From Angiostrongylus vasorum (Eukaryota; Nematoda; Chromadorea; Rhabditida; Metastrongylidae): DNA of 64,000 bases. Position 1 is the stretch's first letter. Each line of letters begins with the position of its first letter. Of the stretch, positions 45,701 to 57,037 are shown piece after piece. The notes below the pieces were generated by a model. The model searched no databases. It worked only from the letters and a program-made list of their open reading frames with translations, and was not told the origin of the DNA. Both the position numbers and the translations under genes were made by a program. The stretch covers positions 930,001 through 994,000 of the forward strand of contig JADANN010000369.1 of NCBI GenBank assembly GCA_018806985.1, read 5' to 3'.

Positions 45701-47200
45701 ATCGATAAAACAATGTATCGAATGCTTTTGTTCCATTCCAACAGTGAGTTCATGGTTCATAGGATTGCTGCTAATGATTTAAATCCATGTCATTATTTCC
45801 ACTGAAGGTTCATCTGAGCTGTTAGAGCACGTTTTCCAGTCGTTAAGGAATTTCACAAGGCTGCTCTGCCTTTAAGAGCTTCCACACTTTACCTCACAGG
45901 GACGAATATATGAGGAACAATGAAGTTGTGTTCCAAGTCTGTTTATTTTTAGCAGACACGTTGTTTTATACCATATTAAAGTCTTCTAAAGAACTTTGAA
46001 GTAAAAAAAAAGGGCTGGTTAACCCTTCAATATCATCAGTGATTAGGAACGTAGCAGTAAGCAGTAATACGTGAACGGAATCTTGCCTACCTTAACGGCA
46101 GTTCAGCTGCTTAGGACAACTGAAAGTAAAAATGGCGTAATAGGTCATTTAGTAAGTATCCTTCGCATGTTTATCCATCAGTGGTATTTGTATTAACACG
46201 TTTTAACATGCACGTTGTCTGTGGAATGGAGAGCGGTATCCTTCTGAAGTGGCAAAATCGTGTTTACTCCGAAATCGTACTCTACTAAAAGAACAGACTC
46301 TCTACCTTATTGTGAATCGCAAATGAATCGTAGGAATCATTTCATATATGATCTAAACAGTGAGAAATTGATGACCACCTTCAGTTTTCATTCAGAATTT
46401 CGTACGTCATAGTGAATTCCAGTGGTTGAAATGAAAACCCATAGGATTTACGATCTTCAATAACAAAATAGAAGATTTCTCATAGTGCTAAGAAAATTCT
46501 AGCTTTCTGTATCTGGGAACGTCTTTCCTCACTTTTTTTGTATCAAAGCTCATGTTTTGTACTCGAAAGGAGTTCAACTAGCGCTTCAAGAACTTTTTTG
46601 CGCTGCATGCTTTCAACTGACAAACGCATACCACTTGCTTTTAAATTTCACTGCCAGTTAGACTCCCAGAGGTACGACTCATACTAACACCGTTGTTTTG
46701 AACGTAACCTTGATGGTGGCTATTCGCTTGAGCAGTGGAATCCTTTACGACCATATACGATTAGCGTTCCTCAGTGCAGAGGTCGGTTTTCTTCTCGACA
46801 ACTAAGTGAGGTTACCTCATTTGAGCCTGCTCATCCCAGAAAAATTCGACCTCATGCAACCACGTAGGCTCACAACACGAGGAAGAACCATTGCAGACAA
46901 TCGAAACGGATCATCGCGGCTGTGAAGAAAAAGCGAAACATCGAAACATCGTTGAATAAGGTGTTTTATATCAGTCCCATGTTAGCTTGTCAATGAAGGA
47001 ATTAGACAGAGGCACATGTTCGGCCACTAACTGGACAGGAAACCTTGTTGTATTATGCCAAGGAAGCAAGCTGCGTAGGTGGTCTCCTTCAATCAAAACT
47101 TGCTGAAACTGGTTTTAGATGAAGATCTGGTGAAGCTCTAACTGTTTGCTATTTCATACCTGCAATTCTGGGTCAGAAAAAAGCTTAATCTATTCATCAA
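45701..47200. other. no feature seen
   Basis: 1.5 kb of AT-rich sequence with no open frame or repeat that I can support. Confidence 0.4.
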
Positions 47201-47212
47201 GTTGATCACATA

Positions 47213-47317
<105 letters not shown>

Positions 47318-47532
47318 GTACATATATGTTGCATCAACACGAGCATTAACGAAGAGCGACTTAAAACTAAACTGCGGTGAAAGTCACATAGGATAACTAT
47401 AGATTGCATTTCAAAAAACACTGAAATGATCAGGGTTGTGAAAATTTAGTAGCAGGTCACCATGAAGAGTTTCGGAACCTCATTTTATTAGCAAGTCTGC
47501 TTAGGACTAAAAGACGAACGAAACCATAACAG

Positions 47533-47840
47533 TTCCCAACACCGACTTTCTGTTAACCTCGGCATTGATTGGTAATTCGATGTTTTCCTTTAACAAGCAG
47601 ACACGAGGTTGTTATTATAGAATTTATTAGGATACAATAGCTGACGTTTCGGCGGCTTCGTCTTCTTTAGAGCCGTTTATTTGTTGTAAACATCTAAGTT
47701 AGTTTGTGGATAGCAGCCGCACAGAGTAATACATGGGCGAGGACTGTCAAGGATATGCGGCTGCTATTGTATCCTAATAAATTCTATAATAACAACTTCG
47801 TGTCTGCTTATTTGAAGAAACACATCGAAACCATAACATT
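47533..47840. repeat. PLE-derived foldback (two terminal-repeat arms, short loop)
   Basis: The left arm carries the outer segment CACCGACTTTCTGTTAACC, and 47596-47644 is the near-perfect inverse of 47766-47812 (TATTGTATCCTAATAAATTC, TATAATAACAAC). The loop of about 120 bp holds the motif at 47638-47676 and no PLE coding sequence. Confidence 0.7.
47638..47676 (-). ncRNA. decayed hammerhead-like motif in PLE foldback
   Basis: On the minus strand: GGCT, CTAAAGA (G5 of the core lost), GACG-AAGC-CGCC with one mismatch, then intact GAAAC and GTCAGC. Confidence 0.35.
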
Positions 47841-48732
47841 TCACACACCAATATCTATGGACACTCCTTGGGCAGAACCAGTGAAATTGGATAGGGTGTT
47901 GTGAGAAGTGTGGTGAACTTCGTCTCTCATGTCTTTGACAAGTGGAGTCCACAAAACATCTCTGATGCGCGAGGTGGACGAATGGACCGTTACTCGTGAC
48001 CACTTATGTGCTCTGTGATGGTTAGGATTGCAGATAAATAATATGAGTGCTATATACCGTTTTTAAACTCAACTCTCACGTTAATATGCTGATTTGTACC
48101 CGATTTAGCCCAGTAGAGTAAAAAACGGACCGAAACAAATGTGGGTCATACCTTGATCGTATTCTAGCCTGTATGTTTACAACAAAACGCTCAAGATGCA
48201 TTGCGTGCAGGGCGTGCTTGGAAGGAGAAGTGGGCGACCAAGTGGAGAAGTGCATTGCACTCAATGCACTCCATTTTCAATGGATATTTTACCACTAACA
48301 GATCTTTTACCGCGCTTTTAATGGGCAGCTTGTCCAACAGAAATTTTGTACCATGCATAGCTGATGAAGACCTGTTTTTCTACACTCAGTGATTTTCAAA
48401 AAACACTTTTTCCGGATGAGTTCATCGTGTGGCGAAAGAGTTTTCCAAAAAAGGAGGGTTATTTACATAATAGACTAATGCCGAGGAAGAGTGTGTAGAA
48501 ATGTCTGCCTCTACTGTCCTGATACAGTGAAATTCGGCAGTTATAGACAACTTTTCGCCATGTTAAGGAGACAAATCATTAAAGAGAGTTCTCCAGAATG
48601 GCTCAGTGTTCGCAGAGTATGGTTCATCTATGCGTGCTATCACAGTATGTCTTGCGAAACAGTTATCGGGTCTTGTTCCCTTTTTTACTCCACATTTATT
48701 TCACAGTCGAAAATTTGCTATCTGTGCATGCG

Positions 48733-48735
<3 letters not shown>
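47841..48735. other. no firm feature
   Basis: Contains an inverted-looking GC-richer stretch near 48200-48270 (GTGCATTGCACTCAATGCACT), but nothing that supports a gene. Confidence 0.3.

Positions 48736-48739
<4 letters not shown>

Positions 48740-48797
<58 letters not shown>
48740..48797. repeat. (TA)n microsatellite, about 58 bp
   Basis: Pure TA repeat directly next to the 3' end of the reversed SINE-B at 48804. Confidence 0.97.
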
Positions 48798-48799
<2 letters not shown>

Positions 48800-48803
48800 G
48801 ATT

Positions 48804-49160
48804 CGTCTTGACGTCTACTGAACGGATCCTAGCACTTCTCACATTCGATTCGTTTCCTCGCATTCATTGCCCACAAAGATCTTCCAGCTTTTACGTGTGG
48901 CTTCTGTTGCTGCTTGAGGATTTCCATTTGATCTTGAGTGTCGTAGAATACTGGTCGAACTATTCTCCCTAGGCTCCTGAAATAGCCGGGCTGGAGCGTT
49001 TCCAAGCGGATTGCAGAGAGTGATTTTTTGTCCTAGACAACTCCTGTGCCTACTTCCCGACCCCAGATGGATGAGAGGCTTGGTTGGCTCGGAGCGGAAT
49101 CGAATAAACACCATGCGCGTGATGACGGACATCATCACCACTGTGCTATTCGCCCTCTGT
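48804..49160 (-). repeat. SINE-B copy between two TA repeats
   Basis: On the plus strand it reads from GTCTTGACGTCTACTG and AGCACTTCTCACATTCG, through AAGATCTTCCAGCTTTTACG and GGATTGCAGAGAGTGATTT, to the reversed head GACGGACATCATCACCAC and TGTGCTATTC. TA repeats lie immediately on both sides. Confidence 0.85.
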
Positions 49161-49165
49161 ATATA

Positions 49166-49166
<1 letters not shown>

Positions 49167-49210
<44 letters not shown>
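49167..49210. repeat. (TA)n microsatellite, about 44 bp
   Basis: Pure TA repeat adjoining the 5' end of the reversed SINE-B. Confidence 0.97.
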
Positions 49211-49211
<1 letters not shown>

Positions 49212-50215
49212 TGTGCAAATTAGCGAACTTTATATACAATTTGCTATTGTTGCTCACAATCAACAAGCTTGCTTTCGATCATCTGCGATCTTGGTGAGTT
49301 GCGGAGCGGTGGCGTCATGAACTGTTCATGTTATGGCAAACTCCTTATCTTTAAATTTCAAAGTCATCTCAGTCTCAATTTTGTTGGACTACCCGCTATC
49401 TTCTCTTCAACTTCTGGTGGATGGCCTGCTTGTGAAAGACTCTTCTTCTTTCTTACGAGGTGATGGTGATACAGGTCGTCTCTAAAGTAAGACCTCAGCT
49501 AAGGAAAGATTGGTCTTTCATTTATTGGTGTGGTGGTGTGTCTTACTTCGTACAGCAAATCATAGATGGCGTTCATCACTACAGTATACACCACATCTCC
49601 CTTTATGGATGGGTCGTCGCCAGTACACTCCTAAATTTTCTAGGTATAACCACCATCTCGAGCACAGTTTGCAGCGCGAGGCAGGCAGACTAGATTGTCA
49701 GTAATAAAAAGTTTGGATACACACCAGATCACCTGAGGCCAGTGATTCAGAAGTTGTGAATGGTTACAGTTGTCTGCAATTAACCCAGAATTATCTGTAG
49801 CCAATAGAATGATTGCCATCGGAAATCCACTCGTTGTAGTACAGTCGACAAACCACTCACTGTACACTACATCATCGACATCTTGATACTCTTTCCTCGA
49901 TTCACCTTTTTTTGTACTGTTCAAGGGAAACACAGGAGCTTCAAAATTCTCCACAGATCCAACTCATCTTGCCATTTTTTTGAAAGTATTAACTGAATTT
50001 TTTTAACTCATGCATTCCTGAAAGCAACTATGATTGTTAACAGCCATTTCTTAATTCATAGTGAATGTTATCATTTAAATTAGGAAATATTGATTTTTTT
50101 ACTAACAAGCCATACGTTTTCCTACTCTGTCCAGACAACGTGTTTTTTTTATAAAAAATCTGAGCTTTAGATGGGCTTAAAGTGAAAATAAGAATTTGCA
50201 AATGTTATGCGTATC
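49211..50215. other. no firm feature
   Basis: A stretch at about 49370-49460 is bounded by an ATCTCAG acceptor-like site and an ACGAG|GTGATG donor-like site, but its three frames are weak. An exon is not claimed. Confidence 0.3.
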
Positions 50216-50500
50216 TTAAGACAGTGCAGTGTAGTGGTTAGAAGGTCCCTGCAGTGCAACTGTGTCGATAACTAGTTCAATCCTCGCCTCGGATTTGTCA
50301 AGTATCCCGTCCTTCCGGGGCCCGCGAATTACTACTAAACTTATCTGGGAAGATAAAACAAGACATACGTGACACATCGGTAGGCCACCGCAAGTCATTC
50401 TATAGGCCAGAAATGCATTCAGTCACCTCTGGCGATGCTTTATGAATTTGAATTAATAGCGTATCCCTCTGGGCAGCCGAACGCTTTATTCTTCCATGCT
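50216..50500 (+). repeat. SINE-A copy, diverged
   Basis: Head GTGCAGTGTAGTGGTTAG, B-box-like TAGTTCAATCC, then CATCGGTAGGCCACCGCAAG, GCCAGAAATGCATTCAGTC and the CTTTATTC-type tail. Confidence 0.75.
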
Positions 50501-50757
50501 CTTTTTTAAGACCGTCTAGGAATCAAGTTTTTCAAAGCCTGTAGTTATCGAAGAATTGCCGAGTATCGAACAACCCCTGCCATCCGTTGTGTGAGGCACA
50601 CTAAGTTCAATTGTTCACAGGCAATTGTCTGTCATTTTACTTCCAGTCAATGTGATGGATCACAGGCTGCTGTAAAAGATGCCAGAAAAAATAAGTAGCA
50701 AAAGATACGTATATTCAACGTAAGTCGGAAGAGTTTTTCAAGTGCCCATTGGAACGT

Positions 50758-50815
50758 GGTTTAATTCTTGACCATAGTTAAGCATAGTAAGTAGAAATAT
50801 ATGCTTCGAGGAATA
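50758..50815 (+). repeat. left member of direct repeat flanking SINE-B
   Basis: Begins TTTAATTCTTGACCATAG. It matches 51103-51160 with several differences across about 55 bp. Confidence 0.75.
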
Positions 50816-50845
50816 AGTCCATTTTTTATTTATTTTATTTCATTT

Positions 50846-51100
50846 TATTTGATACGTCTTCACGTCTATTGTGCGAATCCCAGCACTTCTCATATTCGAT
50901 TCGTTTCCTCGCATCCGTTGTCCACGAAGATCTTCCTAATTTACGTGTGGCTTCGGTTGCTACTTGAGGATTTCCATTTAATCTTGGATGTCGTACAATG
51001 CTGGTCGAGCATTTCTTTCTGGAGTCCTAAGATAGCTGGGATGGAGCGCTCCCAATTGGATTGCAGAGAGTGATTTTTTTCCCAGACAGGTTCGGTACCA
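50846..51100 (-). repeat. SINE-B copy, 5'-truncated
   Basis: On the plus strand it has GTCTTCACGTCTATTGTGCG, AGCACTTCTCATATTCG, TTTACGTGTGGCTTCGGTTG and GGATTGCAGAGAGTGATTT. It stops inside the central core (GACAGGTTCGGTACCA), so the tRNA-like head is missing. Confidence 0.8.
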
Positions 51101-51102
51101 CT

Positions 51103-51160
51103 GTTTTAATTCTTGACCATAGTTAAGCATAGGAAATAGGAATACATGCTTCGGAGAATG
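51103..51160 (+). repeat. right member of direct repeat flanking SINE-B
   Basis: Begins TTTTAATTCTTGACCATAG, like 50758-50815. The pair brackets the truncated SINE-B. Confidence 0.75.
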
Positions 51161-51194
51161 GATAAATAAACAGACAAAGTATGAACATAACAAA

Positions 51195-51505
51195 CAATAA
51201 GTATAATAAAGGATAAATAATAAAGGATAAAGGATAAAGCTTTCGCCGTTGATCAATCCCTCAGGGATGCGCCATGCATTAGACTTCATTAAGTATCGTT
51301 GGAGGTGATTGGATGCATATCTGGCCTATACAATAACTCGGGGTGGTCTACCGATGTATCGAGCCAGTGCTGCTATCCTCCCAGACAAGTCTGGTACCAA
51401 TTTGCCGACCCCGGAGGGATGGAAGGCTTGGTGGGCTGTGGAGGCAGGGATCGATCCCACGTGTGTGTCGCGGTGGCGCCTCCAACCACTGCGCCACACG
51501 CACCT
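51195..51505 (-). repeat. SINE-A, well-preserved copy with long tail
   Basis: On the plus strand a tail of repeated ATAAAGG units (51195-51238) precedes CCGTTGATCAATCCCTCAGG, then the full SINE-A body back to the reversed head CAACCACTGCGCCACACGC. The tail is the mirror of the TTTATCC tail seen at 13530. Confidence 0.9.
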
Positions 51506-52336
51506 TAATAAGTGTAATATAATAAACGTTATAAAATGTAAATAAAACCCTTCCTATATGTTCTCAACTCCTCGAATCATCTAGCTATGCAGTAATTATC
51601 GTCTATTGTAGATAAGCCTACACTGTTCGGGATTTGATTACGCTCCCTGTTGAAATTATGGGCGGGTCGACCAATCCCGTAGCTAACATGAAATTGGGAT
51701 TCCTCTCATGCTGTAGCTGGAAATTAAGCGTCAGACGCTATGTGTTATGCAATGAAAACTACTTGCAATTCAAATTTTGGCATTTGGTATGAAATCCGTG
51801 AACAATTGTGCTGAACAGCGTCAGATTCAAGGGTTTTCTGTTGAAGATGAAATCTCTGAATGTGGGAATTTGGAGACTACCCATTCCAATACTGCTTCGA
51901 CTACATCTAGATACAGCTATTCAGGAGCTTTCAGAAGAACTAAGCACGAGGAGAAAAGTATTTTTTGGAATCCGTTTCATGCCGTTTTTTTTGGAGCAAA
52001 GATCTCCATTTCATTGATCCCATCGTGCGAAGAGCAGTGTTGCTCACGCTTAGTTTCCAGGAGGAAAGTTCTCGAAATAGTTGAGATTGTTGTATTTGAC
52101 CTGCAAATTACCAACCATGTTGAATTTATAGGCTTCTTTCAATGGTAGCTGGATGCTGAGGGAAATGTGACAAAGTGAAAGTGCTCGGATTATTAGTTTT
52201 TCAAGCGATTCAATATCTATATCCTAGCTGTTATTGACGACGACAGTAACTCTTCTCGTATCACATTTCCGATGAACAGTCTTTATCTACATAAAAAAAT
52301 CCGTTAGACGTTAAAAGTTGTAGATATCATTGTAAA
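51506..52336. other. possible decayed coding stretch, unassigned
   Basis: About 51777-52148 is open in one frame (123 codons), and the neighbouring frame also reads protein-like text (LLRLHLDTAIQELSEELSTR, then FIDPIVRRAVLLTLSFQEES across a shift). This could be a frame-broken gene or repeat. I cannot name it. Confidence 0.25.
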
Positions 52337-52640
52337 GGACGGATAGCAAGTGATAGCCTCTGTCCTCACGAGCGCGGAGCTCGTTCGATTGCGCTACCGT
52401 CTAATCAAACCTGTGTTCCCTCCGGTTTCCGGACCTCGGGTAATTGGCTCCGGACTTAATCACTTTCTACAATCCGATTGCGAAAGCTCTTCTCCCCCCC
52501 TCTATATCTCCTAGCAGCAACCACCGAAGTCACACGTGAAAGTTGAAAGACCATAGTGGATGATGGATGCAACGCAACAAATTGAAAGTGAGAAGTGCGG
52601 GGATCCCCACAGTAGATGTGAAGACGCGTCGTATAAAATA
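52337..52640 (+). repeat. SINE-B copy, diverged
   Basis: Head GGACGGATAGCAAGTGATAG, B-box-like TCGTTCGATTGCG, then GCAGCAACCACCGAAGTCAC, AAGTGAGAAGTGCGGGGATC and GTAGATGTGAAGACGCGTC. Confidence 0.75.
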
Positions 52641-54033
52641 ATAATAAAAATGGAAATAGTAATGGAAGGATGTCTTTCTTTTTATTTGTCCTTTGCATCG
52701 CTGTCGTATTTGGTGCACTTACGCTATCAAAAATTGAAGCTGTTTATTGTTACAGTTACTCTTGCTAGGCACATTTATACGTGCCTTTCGAAGTTTTTCC
52801 AGGACAAACATGAGATCCATTTCTTTCCTGCGATTCCGGAGCTTATGTTTACTACGATCTGTATATCATTACAAGCTTTTTGGCCGAACAAATGTCTATG
52901 ATACAACACTCATGTACACACACACACGCACTTGTACACACACTTGCTAGAATGAAAGGTTCCAGATCAAGGGAAAACGAGGAGAATCGCGTTGATGGTG
53001 GAAAAAGAGGGACATGTACGATATCGGAAAGTGTCGTCCAATGTCTCTTGTTTGTCTACAAGCTCTTCGCCCTCAACAAAGGTGACAGAATATAGAACCA
53101 AGGATAGTAAAGTTAAAAAACAGGTTTTGAGGAGAACTGGCAACAGCGGATCACATGTGCGCGATTTCGAAACTAACTGAAGTGTCGCAAGATACGAAAG
53201 GTATCTCTGATATTCATCTAATTAGAAGAATCCTTCAACCCAGTTTATACGGTAGTTACTATAGAAGCCGTGCTTCAAAAACTAGAATGTGATAGCATGA
53301 GAATGTCGATGACGGTTACCATCATCTCAGGCCCTCTGATGACATTATTCGTGTAGCATTAAGTATTTCCCAGGAGGAGCGAATTCTTGCTGATTTCGGC
53401 AATGTTTGTGAAATAATAGACTGAATCTAAAAAAAACGATGTAAATTAGAGTCATATTCCTTTGTGATGTGATTCCTCATTCATACTCAGCGAGATGATT
53501 TCCACATGCGGTAAAATCTCTGAAATCACATATGCCGGTTCCATCTTACCGACGAAAACAGCTTTGTTCTACGAGATTTTATGCGCAAAACATGAAAATT
53601 GTGGAATTCTTTTTTAATGAAGAACTAGAAGGAAAACGCGACACTGTTTGAGGCTATCGAGCGACCAGAACTCATTGGGGAAATCATACACATGGAAATA
53701 TCAAATGCAGTCTTTGCTCAAATCCGCTCCAGTCATTCAGTGATTGAGTTGAGGATATGCAGTACAGTCATAGTCAAACCTAGATTCACCTACTTATTGG
53801 TAGTAGTAGATAGACGACTTTTTATGTTTTTGCTTTTGCCTTACGTCCAACAACTTTCTGCCACGAGGAGACGGATAGCGTAACCTCGCATTTAATCTTC
53901 CCGCCATCTCCCAAATGAGTCCATGAGTTGATGTGTTTATACAGTGAAAAATTCGATTTACATATTTGATTTGGGCGCTCCAGGAATGGTATAGCACTAT
54001 CCTTTGAAGTAGGTGATAAATTTTGTAGAGGAA
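52641..54033. other. no firm feature
   Basis: Includes a short CA/TG-rich tract (52916-52946). No supported exon. Confidence 0.35.
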
Positions 54034-54210
54034 TTTGATATATTTATTTATATGGTCTTACAAACTGATCTTCTTTAGCTGATGCGAGGTTGGTATAGGT
54101 CTTCGTTGTCGTTGTCGTTGTTGTTGGTGTTGTTGGTCGATGACTGACATTTCGGCGATTTCGCCATCCTCAAAGCCGTGATGTTACGAGTGGGACTCGA
54201 GCTATTACAA
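54034..54210 (-). repeat. solo PLE terminal repeat, reversed
   Basis: It starts ATATATTTATTTATATGGTC and continues through GATCTTCTTTAGCTGATGCG and a triplet-rich stretch to the motif at 54138-54180. It ends GTGATGTTACGAGTGGGACTC, the inverse of 54540-54560. Confidence 0.75.
54138..54180 (-). ncRNA. decayed hammerhead-like motif
   Basis: The core is changed at its first base (TTGAGGA), stem II GGCG-AAAT-CGCC is intact, and GAAA is followed by TGTC instead of CGTC, which breaks the palindromic stem III. Confidence 0.45.
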
Positions 54211-54403
54211 CGCATCCGCAAATGGTTACTCATTGCAATGAGCTACGCTGTGCATCGGAAATTCACTGCTGCACGGTGATTCTGCTCAAATTACAATAAA
54301 GGATAGAATAAAAGCGAAAACCTCAGTTTCCTGCCTATAAGTATTTTGCTACGGAGAATTGAAATGACCATTGAACCAAAATAGGAGTGATTCATTCCCA
54401 TAG

Positions 54404-54740
54404 TTTAAAAGACCGACTTTCTATGAACCTCGGCATAAATAGTTGATATATTTAATTATATAGTGTTATAAATTGATCTTCTTCAGCTGATGGGAGATTG
54501 TTATAAGGTGTCGTTCTTGTTGATGTTGTGGACCCCATGGAGTCCCACTCGTAACATCACGGCTCTGAGGAAGGCGAAATCGCCGAAACGTCAGCCATCG
54601 ACGAACAACACCAACAACAACGGCAACGACAACGAAGACCTATACCAATCTCGCATCAGCTAAAGAAGATCAGTTTATAAGATCATATAGATAAATATAT
54701 CAACTATCTATGCCGAGGTTTATAGAAAGTCGGTCTTTTG
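54404..54740. repeat. PLE terminal-repeat foldback
   Basis: The left arm 54404-54521 (GACCGACTTTCTATGAACC, ATTGATCTTCTTCAGCTG) and right arm 54600-54740 (CATCAGCTAAAGAAGATCAG, TATAGAAAGTCGGTC) are inverted. The right arm also keeps the hammerhead motif and the short 3'-UTR piece AGTCCCACTCGTAACATC, which is shared with 4315-4335 of the large PLE. There is no coding sequence between the arms. Confidence 0.75.
54557..54600 (+). ncRNA. hammerhead-ribozyme-like motif, intact
   Basis: The motif has GGCT/AGCC for stem I, CTGAGGA, GGCG-AAAT-CGCC, GAAA, C and GTC. The core block equals the copy at 4.46 kb. Confidence 0.65.
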
Positions 54741-55345
54741 AATTGTTTGGAGGAGAAGATTTGACACTTTTTTAAAATATTTAGCCAGGTGATAAAAGTC
54801 CGCAACTGGGCGGAAACAACTATAGGACGTCGAAAAACCGTTCCCTGACAAAATCATTTGTTTTGTTTTTTCTTTTGTAAAAATGGGCATCGGAGAGAAC
54901 CCGTTTCACCTACGATGTTCTCAAGACCACACCTAATAGTATGGTATTACACGACGGCATCATCTCACCTCTGTGATCGGTTGGTTATTCATCTCCATTC
55001 TAAGCGAACCAGTTCGCCTCTTCCGTGGTTCTTGCCAATAGACGAGAACTCGTTTGCAGGTGATAAAGCCTTGCCTCGTTCATCAAGCAACTTTCGTTAA
55101 CTAATGTATTATAGTTTAAACTTACCATGAAAGTCGGATTGTATTCCCTGTGAAGTTCAACAACACCTATATTTGCATGGTATTTTGTCTCCTATGATAT
55201 TATATTTGAAGTTAGTGAAGAAGGATAACGAAGGATATTTTATCTATCGTAAACCTTTGTTACCACATGTGCAGTCATCTAGGTTCTTACAAACAGTGAA
55301 ATGAATATGGGCAATCATTTCTCGAGTTATCCTCTAACTTTTAAG
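54741..55345. other. no firm feature
   Basis: The open frame at 54858-55100 lacks splice support and a recognisable product. Confidence 0.3.
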
Positions 55346-55348
55346 GTT

Positions 55349-55660
55349 TTAAAAACCATTAAAGTTATCCATATCCGTCTTTCTAGAATCTTCTAAGAAA
55401 ATTAATGGGGAATGTTCAAAATAAGAACCGAACACCGCGGAGTTCCTCGTCATTATCCTGCTAGACTTAAATTTGAAGTTCATTTCGCACAAGTTTTGCA
55501 TCTCCATCACAAAGGCTGCTGTGTTTTGCTTTCTCAATTGCCAGGAATCTATCGTCTCATATAAAGTGGAGAATAAGGAAATTTTTTCAACCATGAGTAA
55601 GTCCCGAAGTTCAGGATGCTTCACAAGTTTCGGTGGAGTCTCTGGGTGTTGTTACTAGAC
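55349..55660 (-). CDS. weak minus-strand coding candidate
   Basis: The minus strand is open from about 55660 to a stop at 55349. It reads ETPPKLVKHPELRDLLMVEK, then ISLFSTLYETIDSWQLRKQN, TAAFVMEMQNLCEMNFKF and RKTDMDNFNGF at the end. Content is non-repetitive and protein-like with a helical, charged middle. A possible acceptor (GTGTTGCAG) lies upstream near 55685, but the frame between it and the open stretch contains stops. I do not recognise the family. It could be a real last exon or a decayed one. Confidence 0.3.
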
Positions 55661-55813
55661 CTTTTAAGGTTTTCCTGGCTGCAACACTTTGTTACTTGTC
55701 GCTTCAGATGTTCCTTGTTTCTGTATGCCGTTTGAGGCAAGACTAATGGGTTTACCAGAAGTTATAGCATAACAATATTTAAAGATGTTATTCAACTACG
55801 TCACGAAAATCTC

Positions 55814-56224
55814 TCAGACTAATACAACTTCATCTCCATTAATCTCTGCCGCATCGAAAGCTTCATTTGTGACTTTTTCGTGATCTAGTCGGTTTGTCCT
55901 TGATCGTTTCTTGTCAGCTGAAGGACGTCTGGTTGTGACCGGATTTACTTTACAGACTCCATAAGGCGGTGGTCGATTGTAGCCAACTAAACCGTCGACC
56001 GAGCAGAAACAATGAGGTGGTGCGGAACAAGGAGTGACGAACGGGCACCGGTATGTCAGTATGGACAATAGTAGAGACTGGGAACAAATATCACACTGCG
56101 ATGGGACGACGTGTTTGTACGCGAACGCATTTGTACGACGTCCTACGACCAGCCGGGACGGCAGCACCTGACCTGCAGGCAGTGAGTGGTTTCCTTCCGA
56201 CGCGCCTGTCTCTCGGGCCATCAT
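55814..56224 (-). CDS. weak minus-strand coding candidate with Cys cluster
   Basis: 137 open codons on the minus strand, GC-richer than the flanks. The middle reads NAFAYKHVVPSQCDICSQSL and then YRCPFVTPCSAPPHCFCSVD, giving several Cys and a His in zinc-finger-like spacing, but not matching a C1 or RING pattern I can confirm. The end is charged (SADKKRSRTNRLDHEKVTNE) and closes GDEVVLV. CTGCAG|GTCAGG lies inside, so a splice site may change the frame. No family is assigned. Confidence 0.3.
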   Translation of the reverse strand: MMARETGASEGNHSLPAGQVLPSRLVVGRRTNAFAYKHVVPSQCDICSQSLLLSILTYRCPFVTPCSAPPHCFCSVDGLVGYNRPPPYGVCKVNPVTTRRPSADKKRSRTNRLDHEKVTNEAFDAAEINGDEVVLV

Positions 56225-56487
56225 TCATTGCAGTGAATTCGGGAGTGGCAAGAGTCCCTAATGAGGGCCTTAGCCATTCTCACGACTAACAAGATGCTGG
56301 CATTTTTAGTTTCGATCAATATTTCTGAGCTGTAAGCATGTTGTTTTTTTCTTCGGTCGTCATCGTAGATTGTTGTTTACAAGTTTCAAGCTTATTGTTA
56401 TTACTACAGTTTCAATGGTGCTCACTATCATAATATTCCAATAATATCTAGTGATCATTTAACGTGGCGAACCCTAATATACATATG

Positions 56488-56635
56488 TTAATTTTTTTAT
56501 TTACTGCTTAGTACAAGTGTGTAAAACAACCACAACGATGCTGAGATGCTAACGCGTTCACCACCACACCATGTAGGTCCTTCGTTTCGCCCCTCTGTCA
56601 GCTTTTTATCAATCAGTGTCATCAGCAATCTAACA
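56488..56635 (-). repeat. foldback element arm (family C), left arm
   Basis: On the plus strand: outer end TTTTTTTATTTACTGCTTAG, then AAACAACCACAACGATGCTG, GCTAACGCGTTCACCACCAC and GTCCTTCGTTTCGCCCC. It has an internal deletion compared with the arm at 44.7 kb. Solo arm. Confidence 0.6.
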
Positions 56636-57037
56636 CAAATATTTCACTAAAATAGTCGTTTGCGTCGAAATTACTAACACTGTCTTATGATCTCGTAAAG
56701 TTGTACTTTTACAAATACCTGACATTCTGGAGGTTATCCACTCTATAAAGAGGTGGCTGCTGTAGGAGGACGTTAGCCACAATTGCGGTGCAACGTTCAT
56801 GAATGTCCAGTTATATTTAATCTCAACCTCCACATGCTTAGTAGGGCATTGGCTTTTGTGAGAAATGAACTGTCCAGTAGAAGGTAGGTTCAAGGCGGCG
56901 GAATTTTTTGTAACCTACACAGTGTTAATTATAGGTAATAGAAGCTAATGAAAGCTGGTAAAAGGGACACTAGTAATCACAAGATTGAGAACATTCTATG
57001 AAGGAGATCGGCGAAATCCTAGGTTACTCCTCTTTAG

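Noticed and set aside
47704..47904. Transposase-like open frame after the PLE foldback
   Set aside because: The first half is the inverted terminal-repeat arm, and the remainder matches no transposase motif I could place.
55990..56190. Protein kinase C-type C1 domain on the minus strand
   Set aside because: A CDIC and nearby Cys/His exist, but the required spacing of H-x12-C-x2-C and later ligands does not fit.
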